DNA of 64,000 nucleotides from Enterococcus saigonensis (GCF_011397115.1 NZ_AP022822.1:727001-791000), one strand, 5' to 3'. Numbered from the stretch's first letter, positions 17,336 through 25,781 are shown. Notes: generated by a model from the letters alone, not told the origin. Numbers and translations are program-made.

Positions 17336-18184
17336 ATGTCTAAGGTGAAAAAAGAGACGATTGAAGCAAAAGGATTTGCTATTCAAATTTATACTGAAGA
17401 CTTTCAAAACGACTATATAAGTCTAACGGATATTGCTAGATATAAAAGCGATGAACCAAGTGATGTAATTAAAAATTGGATGAGAAGAAAAGATACAATT
17501 GAATTTCTTGGTTTATGGGAAAGCTTAAACAACATGAATTTCAATTCGGTCGAATTCGACCGAATTAAATCGGAAGCTGGATATAATTCCTTTACACTGT
17601 CCCCTAAGAAATGGGTAGAAAAAACAGACGCAATCGGAATTATCTCAAAAGGAGGAAGATACGGTGGTGCATTTGCACATACAGATATTGCCTTTGAATT
17701 TGCTTCATGGATTTCTGCTGAATTTAAGATGTATGTAATTCAGGATTACAAAAGACTTAAGTCAGATGAAAACTCTAAGCTATCATTAGGTTGGAATTTG
17801 AATAGAGAAATTTCCAAGATTAACTACAAAATTCATACAGACGCAATCAAAGAATATCTCTTAAAAGATCTTACCAACGAACAGTTGTCTTACAAGTATG
17901 CAAGTGAAGCAGATATGCTCAATGTAGCCTTGTTTAACAAGAGAGCTAAACAGTGGCGTGAAGAAAATCCTGAGTTAAAGGGTAATATGAGAGACTATGC
18001 AAGTCTGAATGAATTACTTGTTCTTGCAAATATGGAAAGCTATAATGCAATTCTTATTGGTAAAGGTATGGATCAAAAAGAAAGAATGATAGAACTTAGA
18101 AAGCTTGCCAGAACTCAGCTGATGTCAATTGAAAAGTTGAACAATACAGGTATTAAGAGTTTAGAGGATAAATCAAAGAAATAG
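17336..18184 (+). CDS. KilA-N domain protein
   Basis: This 282-residue protein has an N-terminal KilA-N-type DNA-binding domain (about residues 15-125: YISLTDIARYKSDEPSDVIKNWMR, SGGRYGGAFAHTDIAFEFASWIS). The C-terminal part is helical. KilA-N proteins occur in phages, where some act as antirepressors, and at the left end of many Tn1549-like ICEs. Their role in ICEs is not established. It is the first ICE gene, with ribosome binding site aaaggagg, and is probably read with the small membrane gene 10 bp downstream. Confidence 0.82.
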   Translation: MSKVKKETIEAKGFAIQIYTEDFQNDYISLTDIARYKSDEPSDVIKNWMRRKDTIEFLGLWESLNNMNFNSVEFDRIKSEAGYNSFTLSPKKWVEKTDAIGIISKGGRYGGAFAHTDIAFEFASWISAEFKMYVIQDYKRLKSDENSKLSLGWNLNREISKINYKIHTDAIKEYLLKDLTNEQLSYKYASEADMLNVALFNKRAKQWREENPELKGNMRDYASLNELLVLANMESYNAILIGKGMDQKERMIELRKLARTQLMSIEKLNNTGIKSLEDKSKK

Positions 18185-18194
18185 AGAGGTTGTT

Positions 18195-18476
18195 ATGAGA
18201 TGGGCATTGAAAATTATCTTATTTCCAATAATATTGATCTTGTTGATACTAATTGCTTTTCTAAAATTTATTATAAAAGTTAGTGGAATGATTTTAGGTA
18301 TAATATCTTTCCTAGTATTTATTGGAGCAGTAGCTTGCTTTATACAAAAAGATATGGCAACAGGAATAGCAGCATTACTACTGGCATTCTTGATCAGTCC
18401 TTATGGGCTACCTAAAATTGCACTTTGGATCACAGCATATCTTGAAGTAGCGAAAGATACATTAAAGGAAATATAA
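18195..18476 (+). CDS. Small ICE membrane protein, CD1845-like
   Basis: This 93-residue protein has three hydrophobic segments (about residues 5-25, 30-50 and 57-80) with short loops. Small membrane proteins of this type sit between the KilA-N gene and the replication initiator in Tn1549-like elements. No function is known. It is probably co-transcribed with the KilA-N gene. Confidence 0.7.
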   Translation: MRWALKIILFPIILILLILIAFLKFIIKVSGMILGIISFLVFIGAVACFIQKDMATGIAALLLAFLISPYGLPKIALWITAYLEVAKDTLKEI

Positions 18477-18485
18477 GAGAGAGTT

Positions 18486-18516
18486 AAGACGATGGAATAT
18501 AAATCTATCGTCTTTT
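18486..18516 (+). terminator. Terminator-like hairpin upstream of the ICE replication initiator gene
   Basis: An 11-bp stem (AAGACGATGGA / TCTATCGTCTT, one G-T pair) with a seven-base loop runs into TTTTT, 35 bp before the next start codon. A near-copy lies at 22582-22614. Confidence 0.7.
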
Positions 18517-18551
18517 TCTATGCCTAAATTTCAGAGAAAGGAGGCGATGAT

Positions 18552-19589
18552 ATGAGTATGTATTTATTTGATGAACAACCTATACTGGCTAATAAAGCAT
18601 TAGCCAGAGAATTAGGCTTAAATGAAGCTCTTGTGCTTCAACAAATAAATTACTGGATTGAGATAAATAAGAAGTCTGGTAACAATTATCATGATGGCAA
18701 GTATTGGACATATAACTCCATACGAGCATGGCAAGAAAAAGATTTTGATTATTTAAGTGTTGATACAGTAAAGAGAACTTTTTCTAAGCTTGAAAAAGCG
18801 GGCTATCTTTTAGTTGGAAACTATAATAAAGATCCTAGAGATAAAACGAAGTGGTACACAATAAATGACAAGAAATTAGAAGAACTTTATCTTGAACTAA
18901 ATCAAAGAAAACAAGAGAAAGAAAGAAAAATATTAGAACAAGTAAGTAAAAGTGCTATGCCTAATGCATTAGGGCAAAATGCACCAATGGAAGAGGGCAA
19001 AATCAACCAATGCAATGAGGCATTTAGCACCGATGCATTTGATGAAAATCTACCAGTGCATTATGGCAACTTGCATGAACCATTACCAGAGATTACTACA
19101 AATAATTCATCAAAGATTACTTCAGATATTTCTACAGAGAAGTCCTCCCACCTACCCATCTATGAAAGAGATCTGTTTTATTCAGGGGACGGAATGGAGG
19201 AAGGACGTAAACAAATAAAATCATATAAATCTTGTTTAGAAGAATTAAGAGAAAGCACAGGATACAACGAACATATGAAACTGGGCAATAAGATTATTGC
19301 TAAAACCTTTGATGAAATAATTAAAGTTTTAGCTGATGTTATGGTATTAAATGCGGAAGATACAGTCACAATAAATCAAACGAAATTACCAGCATATGTT
19401 GTTCAAGAGAGATTTAGAGAATTAGATTCTTCGCATATGGAGTATCTTGTAAATGCTTTATCAGAGAACGAATCAAAAATAAGAAATGTAAGAGCATTTA
19501 TCTTAACGGCAGCATATAATGCACCAAGCAATATGGATGCCTATTATACAGCACTTGTTAGTTATGATATGAGGGAAGGAGGTTACTAA
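18552..19589 (+). CDS. ICE replication initiator-like protein with winged helix
   Basis: This 345-residue protein begins with a winged-helix domain like those of RepA/DnaD-type initiators (about residues 5-115: LARELGLNEALVLQQINYWIE, YWTYNSIRAWQ, SVDTVKRTFSKLEKAGYL). The middle is low complexity and the C-terminal domain helical. ICEs of this family use such proteins for plasmid-like replication after excision. The ribosome binding site is aaaggagg. Its last base overlaps the start of the PcfB gene, so the genes are coupled. Confidence 0.75.
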   Translation: MSMYLFDEQPILANKALARELGLNEALVLQQINYWIEINKKSGNNYHDGKYWTYNSIRAWQEKDFDYLSVDTVKRTFSKLEKAGYLLVGNYNKDPRDKTKWYTINDKKLEELYLELNQRKQEKERKILEQVSKSAMPNALGQNAPMEEGKINQCNEAFSTDAFDENLPVHYGNLHEPLPEITTNNSSKITSDISTEKSSHLPIYERDLFYSGDGMEEGRKQIKSYKSCLEELRESTGYNEHMKLGNKIIAKTFDEIIKVLADVMVLNAEDTVTINQTKLPAYVVQERFRELDSSHMEYLVNALSENESKIRNVRAFILTAAYNAPSNMDAYYTALVSYDMREGGY

Positions 19590-20074
19590 TGATAAATGAA
19601 GAAATTTCTAATAGAGTAGTTAATATTGAAGTTAATGTCTTAAAGGCAACATATCAAGAAATCTTAAGCCAAGTAAAGAAGTTACAACAGAGATCAAAAC
19701 AACATGGTGGCTTAGATAAACTTATCAAGGCTGAGGGAAATGAAGTCAAACTCAAAGATATGGTTAAGAAAGGTCAGCTTGAAGAAATCAATGTTAAAGA
19801 TGGTGAATTAAAAGAACTAAAAAAAGAATTGAATAAACATGGTGTTAAATTCTCAGTGATGAAAGATAAGGAGACTGGGACACATTCAGTATTCTTCCAA
19901 GCAAAAGATACAAAAGTTATGAATAAAGCTTTTCAAAATGTGCTATCAAATATTGAGAAAAAAGAAAAAAATAAGGAGTCAATTCACAAGAACATAAAGA
20001 AATTTAAAGAACTAGCTAAAAATACTATTTCTAAGGATAAAGTCAAGAATAAACAAAAGGAGCAGAGCCTATGA
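19589..20074 (+). CDS. pcfB: PcfB-family (DUF3801) conjugation protein
   Basis: This 161-residue, lysine-rich, helical protein is a homologue of PcfB from enterococcal conjugative plasmids. Those proteins accompany the VirD4 coupling protein in loading the relaxosome. The core IEVNVLKATYQEILSQ followed by a GVKFSVMKDKETGTHSVFFQA strand pair is characteristic of DUF3801. The stop overlaps the start of the VirD4 gene, supporting a joint role. Confidence 0.85.
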   Translation: MINEEISNRVVNIEVNVLKATYQEILSQVKKLQQRSKQHGGLDKLIKAEGNEVKLKDMVKKGQLEEINVKDGELKELKKELNKHGVKFSVMKDKETGTHSVFFQAKDTKVMNKAFQNVLSNIEKKEKNKESIHKNIKKFKELAKNTISKDKVKNKQKEQSL

Positions 20075-21852
20075 TAGATAAGATACTAAAAGACATCAAA
20101 GGCTTATTCAAAGTGCAAGATAAGGCAAAGTTTCTAAAACAGAACATTCCCTATCTTGCATTTTTCTATGTAGGCAATATCTTTTCTCATCATGTACGAG
20201 CCTATACTGGCGGCGATGTGATAGATAAAATCTTTCAAGGAATATTGGAACTTAACACCATGAGCTTACTGCCAAGTATTCATGTGGCTGATATTTTAAT
20301 GGGCGTGGGAGTAGCAGCTTTAATTAAATTTATTGTCTATACCAAAGGTAAAAACGCAAAAAAGTTCAGACAGGGGAAAGAGTATGGCTCAGCAAGATGG
20401 GGAACGAGAAAAGATATAGAGCCGTATATGGATGAAAAGTTTCAAAATAATATCTTGCTTACTCAAACTGAGCGATTAACCATGAATGGCAGACCGGCAA
20501 ATCCAAAGTATGCAAGAAATAAAAATGTTTTGGTTATAGGTGGTTCAGGCTCCGGAAAGACGAGATTTTATGTAAAACCGAACCTAATGCAAATGCACAG
20601 TAGCTATTGTGTTACAGATCCTAAGGGAACGATAGTCATTGAATGTGGTAAGATGCTTGAAGATAACGGTTATGAGATAAAAATCTTAAATACCATCAAC
20701 TTCAAAAAGAGTATGAAGTATAATCCATTCGCCTACCTTAGAAGTGAAAAAGATATATTGAAACTGGTACAGACAATTATTGCAAATACCAAGGGAGAGG
20801 GTGAAAAAGCAGGCGAAGATTTTTGGGTGAAAGCCGAAAAACTCTACTATACTGCTCTTATTGGCTACATCTTCTATGAAGCTCCAAGAGAAGAAAAGAA
20901 CTTTGCAACACTCCTTGATATGATAGATGCTTCAGAAGTCAGGGAAGATGATGAAACATATATGAATCCTATTGATAGGCTATTTGAAGCATTGGAAAAG
21001 AAAGAGCCTACGCACTTTGCAGTAAAGCAATATAAAAAGTACAAATTGGCTGCGGGAAAAACAGCAAAGTCTATTCTTATTTCATGTGGTGCAAGGCTTG
21101 CTCCATTTGATATTCAAGAACTACGGGACTTAATGAAAGAAGATGAACTTGAACTTGATACACTTGGAGATAGAAAGACAGCACTTTTTGTTATTATCTC
21201 TGATACAGATGATACCTTCAATTTTGTTGTATCTATTATGTACTCACAGCTATTTAACCTACTTTGTGATAAGGCAGATGACGAGTATGGAGGAAGATTA
21301 CCCGTTCATGTAAGGTGCTTACTTGATGAGTTTGCAAACATCGGCTTAATTCCGAAGTTCGAGAAATTGATTGCAACAATCAGAAGTAGAGAGATTTCAG
21401 CAAGTATCATATTACAAGCACAATCTCAGCTAAAGGCAATTTACAAGGATAATGCAGATACGATTGTAGGCAACTGCGATAGCACTTTATTTCTTGGTGG
21501 AAAGGAAAAGACAACACTTAAAGAACTGTCTGAAACACTGGGTAAAGAAACCATAGATCTGTATAACACATCGGAAACAAGATCTAATGCTAATAGCTAT
21601 GGACTGAATTACCAAAAGACAGGAAAAGAATTGATGAGCCAAGACGAGATAACAGTTATGGATGGTAGCAAGTGTATTTTTCAGCTTCGAGGTGTCAGAC
21701 CATTTTTGTCAGATAAATTTGATATTACAAAGCACAAGAATTACAAGCTCCTTGAGGACTATGATAAAAAGAATGTGTTTGATATTGAAGACTATATCAA
21801 GAGAAAAGGAAAAGTTAAGTTTAATAGAAATACAGTAATTACAAGATTGTAA
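20071..21852 (+). CDS. Type IV secretion coupling protein, VirD4/TraG family
   Basis: This is the 593-residue ATPase that links the relaxosome to the mating channel. Two N-terminal membrane segments (about residues 25-45 and 70-95) precede an RecA-like domain with Walker A VIGGSGSGKTRF and Walker B VRCLLDEFANIG. Residues LQAQSQLKAIY and LGGKEKTT belong to the conserved C-terminal part. It is full length for the PcfC/TcpA-like branch. The resident ICE and probably the IME inside it both use it as their recognition gate. Confidence 0.92.
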   Translation: MIDKILKDIKGLFKVQDKAKFLKQNIPYLAFFYVGNIFSHHVRAYTGGDVIDKIFQGILELNTMSLLPSIHVADILMGVGVAALIKFIVYTKGKNAKKFRQGKEYGSARWGTRKDIEPYMDEKFQNNILLTQTERLTMNGRPANPKYARNKNVLVIGGSGSGKTRFYVKPNLMQMHSSYCVTDPKGTIVIECGKMLEDNGYEIKILNTINFKKSMKYNPFAYLRSEKDILKLVQTIIANTKGEGEKAGEDFWVKAEKLYYTALIGYIFYEAPREEKNFATLLDMIDASEVREDDETYMNPIDRLFEALEKKEPTHFAVKQYKKYKLAAGKTAKSILISCGARLAPFDIQELRDLMKEDELELDTLGDRKTALFVIISDTDDTFNFVVSIMYSQLFNLLCDKADDEYGGRLPVHVRCLLDEFANIGLIPKFEKLIATIRSREISASIILQAQSQLKAIYKDNADTIVGNCDSTLFLGGKEKTTLKELSETLGKETIDLYNTSETRSNANSYGLNYQKTGKELMSQDEITVMDGSKCIFQLRGVRPFLSDKFDITKHKNYKLLEDYDKKNVFDIEDYIKRKGKVKFNRNTVITRL

Positions 21853-21892
21853 TATTTTCTTTTATAGCTTTATGTGGCGTGGGTATATTTGG

Positions 21893-21898
21893 TATAAT
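21893..21898 (+). promoter_or_regulatory. Extended -10 promoter before the SAP-domain gene
   Basis: TGGTATAAT carries a TG extended -10 motif and a perfect TATAAT hexamer. It lies 34 bp before the preferred TTG start at 21932. Its position argues that the upstream in-frame start at 21872 is not used. Confidence 0.55.
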
Positions 21899-21931
21899 AA
21901 GATAAATTTGAATTTATGGGGGTGTGGCTAT

Positions 21932-22549
21932 TTGAAGAACGGTAGACCTGATTTCAGAGATATAAAGTCATTTGAAGAATTTTCTAGATATTATTGGTAC
22001 AGAGAGGAACTTTCAAAAATTTGCAAGTCACTTGGATTAGAATATAGAAGTACAAAGCAAGAACTGAATCATATCATAGAACAATATTTTATGGGAAATA
22101 GAATAGAGAAATCTCAGAGAAATGGAAACAAAAATCAAACAGAAGTTGTAACATTATGTACACCATTACTTGAATGTGCTTTTTCCTTTAATCAAAAATT
22201 TAGGGACTATTTTTCTGCAGTAACGGGTGTTAGTCCATTTAAGTTCAATGCCGATATGGCAACGGCATGGAGAAAAGTGAAAACAGAAAATAACTTAAAC
22301 TTTACAATTCAAGATATGCTCAAAGTATATTATGGCGAGTCAGACTACGCTAAGTATGATAATTCAGCTTGTCAATGGAATCAATTCCTAAAGGACTTTT
22401 GCTCAGATGAATTTAGCAACTATTATTCTAACAAGTTAAAAGTTGCTGCTATTATATGGAAAGAAGTTAGAGACTCAAAAAATGAAAAAATTTATTCGAG
22501 ACAACTCCTAAACGAATATGGAGATAAAATAGAGGAGTATCATAAATAA
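21932..22549 (+). CDS. SAP-domain (DUF6434-like) ICE protein
   Basis: From the preferred TTG start the protein has about 205 residues. It begins with a SAP-like helix-extension-helix DNA-binding motif (FEEFSRYYWYREELSKICKSLGL, STKQELNHIIEQY), followed by a charged linker and a helical domain with TPLLECAFSFNQKFRDYFSAV. The family is a common minor passenger of Tn1549-like ICEs. Its function is unknown; nucleoid or DNA-end binding is inference. The ribosome binding site gggggtg and the -10 box inside the longer frame support the short form. Confidence 0.7.
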   Translation: MKNGRPDFRDIKSFEEFSRYYWYREELSKICKSLGLEYRSTKQELNHIIEQYFMGNRIEKSQRNGNKNQTEVVTLCTPLLECAFSFNQKFRDYFSAVTGVSPFKFNADMATAWRKVKTENNLNFTIQDMLKVYYGESDYAKYDNSACQWNQFLKDFCSDEFSNYYSNKLKVAAIIWKEVRDSKNEKIYSRQLLNEYGDKIEEYHK

Positions 22550-22581
22550 ATCCTAGTTTGTCGAACTGAATATAAAGTATT

Positions 22582-22618
22582 AAAGACGATAGAAATAAAA
22601 AATCTATCGTTTTTTTTC
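22582..22618 (+). terminator. Intrinsic terminator after the SAP-domain gene
   Basis: A 12-bp stem (AAAGACGATAGA / TCTATCGTTTTT) merges with a T-tract. It ends the first ICE transcription unit and resembles the hairpin at 18486. Confidence 0.75.
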
Positions 22619-22763
22619 ATGCCTATTTTCAATTTATATTGCGATCAATAAATAGGGAAAACTCGCAAGAGTTGCTAACTAGTATTTCAAATGCCTCTCA
22701 CTAATATATACACGACAAAATGCTAGTTCCCTTAAATATGTTACAGAAAGTAAAGGAGAAAAG

Positions 22764-22790
22764 ATGATAAGGATAAGAAGCCCTACCTAA
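22764..22790 (+). CDS. Eight-residue leader peptide upstream of the SSB gene
   Basis: A strong ribosome binding site (aaaggag) is followed six bases later by ATG and the codons for MIRIRSPT, then TAA. Four of the first five codons are ATA, AGG, ATA and AGA, which are rare in many bacteria. An intrinsic terminator stands 27 bp after its stop and directly before the SSB start. This is the layout of leader-peptide attenuation, in which ribosome movement decides whether the terminator forms. Expression of the peptide is not proven. Confidence 0.5.
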   Translation: MIRIRSPT

Positions 22791-22816
22791 TAGATAACTA
22801 AATATACAAATACTTG

Positions 22817-22848
22817 GTGATTGAAATTAACTTTTCAGTCGCTTTTTT
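22817..22848 (+). terminator. Attenuator-like terminator just before the SSB gene
   Basis: A 10-bp stem with two G-T pairs (GTGATTGAAA / TTTCAGTCGC) and a six-base loop is followed by TTTTTT. It sits 14 bp upstream of the SSB start, inside the same apparent transcript as the leader peptide, so it must be bypassed to express SSB, Maff2 and the rest of the transfer operon. Confidence 0.75.
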
Positions 22849-22862
22849 AATTGGAGGAAAAA

Positions 22863-23174
22863 ATGGATAAAGAAATGATTAATATCAATGCCAATCTGTT
22901 AAAAAAACCTACTTTTGGAACTTTTACAAGAGGTGATGAAGAGGTTCAAGTTGTAAATTTTGCTCTTTCGAAAGGATATGGAAAAGGTAGAGAGTATATC
23001 AACTGTGCAGCCTATGGCAATAAATCTGACGTGGCTAAGGAATTTTCAGAAGGTGATTTCATTCATGTGTATGGTTACTTCAACAAACGAACTAAAAATG
23101 GAAAGACATATAAGAATTTTGTAGTTATGTCTATGAACAAAATTGAAAAGAAAGAAGAAAACGAGGAGGAATAA
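22863..23174 (+). CDS. ssb: Single-stranded DNA-binding protein of the ICE (first copy)
   Basis: This roughly 103-residue OB-fold protein reads VVNFALSKGYGKGREYINCAAYG and GDFIHVYGYFNKRT, followed by an acidic tail. It would coat the transferred single strand or assist ICE replication. The ATG at 22863 is preferred over upstream TTG because it follows ggagg at a proper distance. It is the first gene after the attenuator-like leader. A second, longer SSB paralogue is encoded at 54159. Confidence 0.8.
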   Translation: MDKEMININANLLKKPTFGTFTRGDEEVQVVNFALSKGYGKGREYINCAAYGNKSDVAKEFSEGDFIHVYGYFNKRTKNGKTYKNFVVMSMNKIEKKEENEEE

Positions 23175-23177
23175 ATA

Positions 23178-23336
23178 ATGGATTTTTTCGTACAAGCAGT
23201 TAATGTATTAAAGATTTTGGTAATGGCAGTAGGTGCTGGTCTTGGAGCATGGGGTGTTATTAACCTTATGGAGGGATATGGTAATGATAACCCTGGAGCA
23301 AAATCTCAGGGCATTAAGCAGTTCATGGCTAATTAA
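23178..23336 (+). pseudogene. Maff2-family membrane protein gene, 5' part (split by IME)
   Basis: Codons 1-51 (MDFFVQAVNVLKILVMAVGA... to KQFMA) match the small Maff2 membrane protein conserved between SSB and the VirB6-like gene in these ICEs. After ATGGCT (23325-23330) the frame enters foreign DNA and stops two codons later. The missing end (GGGIVLIGLKLIPLL...) is found at 35026-35094. Rejoined at ATGGCT the gene would encode 71 residues with two membrane segments. The 52-residue product left here keeps only the first segment. Confidence 0.9.
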
Positions 23337-23443
23337 AGGGAACAAAAAAGAAAGGAAAACCAATCCAGACGGTATCAGCGGCAGGATACAAGAATAAATT
23401 TTGATTTCACAAGATTGGTGCTATAATAAGAGAAAAGTTCCTG

Positions 23444-23461
23444 CCGGGGCAGCCGCCCCGG
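23444..23461 (+). repeat. GC-rich hairpin in the leader of the IME regulator gene
   Basis: Perfect 7-bp arms CCGGGGC / GCCCCGG enclose AGCC, downstream of a TATAAT box (23422-23427) and upstream of the HTH gene. It may affect translation or mRNA stability of the regulator. Confidence 0.4.
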
Positions 23462-23490
23462 TGGTATGGATAGAAAGGCAGGAAAACAAT

Positions 23491-23763
23491 ATGCACATCA
23501 GCTATAAACCACTCTGGCACACACTGTTAGAGCGTGATATGAGGAAAGAGGATTTAAGGCTTGCTGCTGGTATGACAACAAATATGATTGCCAACATGAG
23601 CAAAGAGGGAAAGCACATCAGCATGGATACATTAGCCCGTATCTGCGAAACGCTGAATTGTGAGATTACCGATGTGATTGAGTTAGTACCAGACGAGCCT
23701 GCTTCCACAGGAGGTAAGGAACATGAGAGAATTGAAACCAAGAATAACGGAAAACGGAATTGA
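23491..23763 (+). CDS. Small XRE-family regulator of the IME
   Basis: From the ATG at 23491 this 90-residue protein is a single helix-turn-helix domain of the YozG-like Cro/CI type (ISYKPLWHTLLERDMRKEDLRLAAGM, SKEGKHISMDTLARICETLNCEITDVIEL). The upstream frame (23401) runs through a promoter and hairpin, so the shorter start with an aggaaa site is preferred. It sits at the left end of the element and overlaps the TnpV gene by 41 bp. It is a likely repressor of IME genes. Confidence 0.78.
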   Translation: MHISYKPLWHTLLERDMRKEDLRLAAGMTTNMIANMSKEGKHISMDTLARICETLNCEITDVIELVPDEPASTGGKEHERIETKNNGKRN

Positions 23764-24112
23764 TTATATCCTTGTCGGAGATTACTACATCCCGGACTTG
23801 AAACTGCCGGAGGAACACCGCCCTATCGGAAAGTACGGACGGATGCACCGGGAATATTTAAGGGAAGTCCACCCAGCCAGATTGAATACATTGATACTGA
23901 CCGGAGAATTGTGGACATATCTTGCAGACCTGAACGAACAGGCACAGGAACGGTTAGACACTATCATGGAGCAGATGAAAGCCACCGAGGGCGTGACAGA
24001 GGAATTGAAGCGAACTCAACAAATGGAATGGGTGCAGCGTTGTAATAACATTCACAACCGGGCAGAAGAAATTGTTTTGCATGATATAATTTATTCATAC
24101 GGGAGTAATTAA
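23723..24112 (+). CDS. tnpV: TnpV family transposon-encoded protein
   Basis: This 129-residue protein matches the TnpV pattern: GDYYIPDL, then GKYGRMHREYLRE, LNTLILTGELWTYLADLNEQAQERL, QMEWVQRCNNIHNRAEEIVL. TnpV is widespread in Clostridia and Bacilli mobile elements but has no demonstrated function. It overlaps the upstream HTH gene by 41 bp, so the two are probably translated together. Confidence 0.85.
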   Translation: MRELKPRITENGIDYILVGDYYIPDLKLPEEHRPIGKYGRMHREYLREVHPARLNTLILTGELWTYLADLNEQAQERLDTIMEQMKATEGVTEELKRTQQMEWVQRCNNIHNRAEEIVLHDIIYSYGSN

Positions 24113-24128
24113 ATCGGAGGTATATAAG

Positions 24129-24557
24129 ATGATTGAAATTGTATTTGGTGAAAGTGCCTGTGGAAGTTTGAAAATTGCCCAAACTTACGGTAAGGGAAAG
24201 TATAGAGGAAGTGCAGTTTCGGTCTTTATGAGGCACGAAGATGGGAGTGTTCCATCTTCAGATGAAATGAAAGAAGCACAAATTCAAGCACAGGAACAAG
24301 AACATATTGCTTGGGAGAATGCTATTCCATTGGGAGGCAAGAGCAGTGATGTTTATTGTTTTGATATGGCTCTTAGTGTGGGAGATATTTCTGATAATGG
24401 AATTGGCGAACAGCGGAAAAATGTTCTCAAGAAAATGCTGTCTGTCTGGTTTGTAGAGGATTTAGACTATCAGGTTGAAGAAAAAATACAGAAAATTAGG
24501 GTAAAAAATAGTTACATATTACAAAAAAATGAGTTTGACACAATAAGAATTGAGTAA
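24129..24557 (+). pseudogene. DUF1835-domain protein, N-terminal part, interrupted
   Basis: The N terminus MIEIVFGESACGSLKIAQ and the following ~125 residues match DUF1835 proteins of IMEs. After KIQKIRVKN the frame enters the low-GC fosX segment, adds about 16 foreign residues and stops at 24557. The remaining half, with SSVIERYVAGEEVRIWY, appears at 25137-25721. The intact protein would have about 320 residues. Its function is unknown. Confidence 0.82.
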
Positions 24558-24600
24558 AACTCATAACATTAAATCAGAGGTAAATCTTTTGATTTTGAGA

Positions 24601-24606
24601 TATAAT
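24601..24606 (+). promoter_or_regulatory. Possible fosX promoter -10 box
   Basis: A perfect TATAAT lies 71 bp before the fosX start. No good -35 is present at the right spacing. Without its own promoter fosX would depend on read-through from the IME genes. Confidence 0.4.
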
Positions 24607-24677
24607 AGAAAATAAGTTAGTGAACAACAGTAGAATTATGTGAAGTAGAGACTATTTATATTTTGGGGGTGGGAAAG

Positions 24678-25088
24678 TTGATATATGGAATTAGTCATAT
24701 TACTTTTATTGTCAAAGACCTAGATAAAGCCACAAAATTTTTTAAAGAAATTTTTGAAGCCAAAGAAATTTATTCAAGCGAAGACAAAAAGTTTTCTATA
24801 TCCAAAGAAAAATTTTTCTTGATAAACGACCTTTGGATTGCAGTTATGGAAGGAGAGGAAATGGAAAAAAGCTATAATCATATAGCATTTAAAATAGATG
24901 AATCGGATTATGAAATGTACCTTAAGAGAATAGAAAACCTTGGTTTAGAGATAAAAGCTGGGAGAAAAAGGGTTATAGGAGAGGGGAATTCAATATATTT
25001 TTATGACTATGATAATCATCTTTTCGAACTCCACACTGGAACATTGGAAACAAGACTTCTTCGCTACCAAAAAGAACCAACAGATTAA
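24678..25088 (+). CDS. fosX: FosX-type fosfomycin hydrolase
   Basis: This vicinal-oxygen-chelate fold enzyme hydrates the epoxide of fosfomycin, giving resistance. From the TTG at 24678 it has 136 residues, close to Listeria FosX. The metal ligands H7, H68 (NHIAF) and E117 (LFELHTGTL) are present, as is E44 (SKEKFF), the general base that distinguishes FosX hydrolases from thiol-transferring FosA/FosB. A gggggtgg ribosome binding site supports the TTG start. It is much more AT-rich than its neighbours and lies in the middle of a broken DUF1835 gene, so it arrived later than the IME. Confidence 0.88.
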   Translation: MIYGISHITFIVKDLDKATKFFKEIFEAKEIYSSEDKKFSISKEKFFLINDLWIAVMEGEEMEKSYNHIAFKIDESDYEMYLKRIENLGLEIKAGRKRVIGEGNSIYFYDYDNHLFELHTGTLETRLLRYQKEPTD

Positions 25089-25136
25089 ATTTAATAGTAA
25101 CTAATCAGAAGTATTGTTAATTATAATTATATTACA

Positions 25137-25721
25137 TTGTCTTCGGTTATTGAACGATATGTAGCTGGAGAAGAAGTTCGTATTTGGTATAGCTATAATC
25201 CGGATGAACTTTGCGGTATGTACTGGCTTATGAAACAACTTCGACCATTAAACTGTCAGACAACAATTTATTTGGTTAAGTTACCTGCCTGGGAATATGG
25301 AAAAGAAAATACTATGACATCCAAAATAGCATGGGGTGAGGTTTCTCCTGGCGAATGGGGAAAATATATAACTCTACAAGAAAAAGCTAAGCCTGTATTT
25401 CTTTCAGCTTGTGCTATGAAATGGAATCAACTTCAAAATGAAAATGCACCTTTGCGTGCAATGCTAAATGGTAAATTGCAAAGTGTTTCAGAAGATATAT
25501 ATGATAGTTTCATTCTTCGTGAAATTGCGGAACAGCCAGAGCAATTCAAAATGGCTATTGTTATAGGTAATGTTTTAGGAAAATATCAACTTGGAATTAG
25601 TGATGTATGGATTTCTAATCGCATTGATAAAATGCTTGAAGATGGTGTGTTGGAAATTATACAGGACGCACCAAAGGGAGAAACAAATTATCGCCGGATA
25701 TTAAGAAAACGAATGAAATAA
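25137..25721 (+). pseudogene. DUF1835-domain protein, C-terminal part
   Basis: This is the distal half of the gene begun at 24129. About 195 residues are visible, with SSVIERYVAGEEVRIWYSYNPDELCG and a closing winged-helix-like segment (GISDVWISNRIDKMLEDGVLEII, YRRILRKR). It has only a TTG codon at the junction and no ribosome binding site, so it is probably untranslated. Confidence 0.8.
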
Positions 25722-25781
25722 TAACCACAGCAAGAACCGCTGCTACATGGAAGGCACCCCAACCATGCAACAGCGGTTTTT

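Larger units (their letters stand above)
24513..25136. mobile_element. fosX-carrying insert within the DUF1835 gene
   Basis: About 0.62 kb of AT-rich DNA, unlike its GC-richer flanks, separates the two halves of one coding sequence and carries only fosX. The octamer ATATTACA occurs near both ends (24516-24523 and 25129-25136). A simple join at that octamer does not restore the frame, so the true boundaries may lie a few bases outside it. No transposase or terminal inverted repeats are present. The mechanism of acquisition is unknown. Confidence 0.65.

Noticed and set aside
17336..18184. KilA-N protein as evidence for a prophage
   Set aside because: No capsid, tail, portal or lysis genes are present. 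KilA-N genes are routine at the left end of Tn1549-like ICEs.
24678..25088. Generic glyoxalase/lactoylglutathione lyase instead of FosX
   Set aside because: The position of E44 in SKEKFF, the H7/H68/E117 ligands, length and near-colinear match to FosX all favour the fosfomycin hydrolase.
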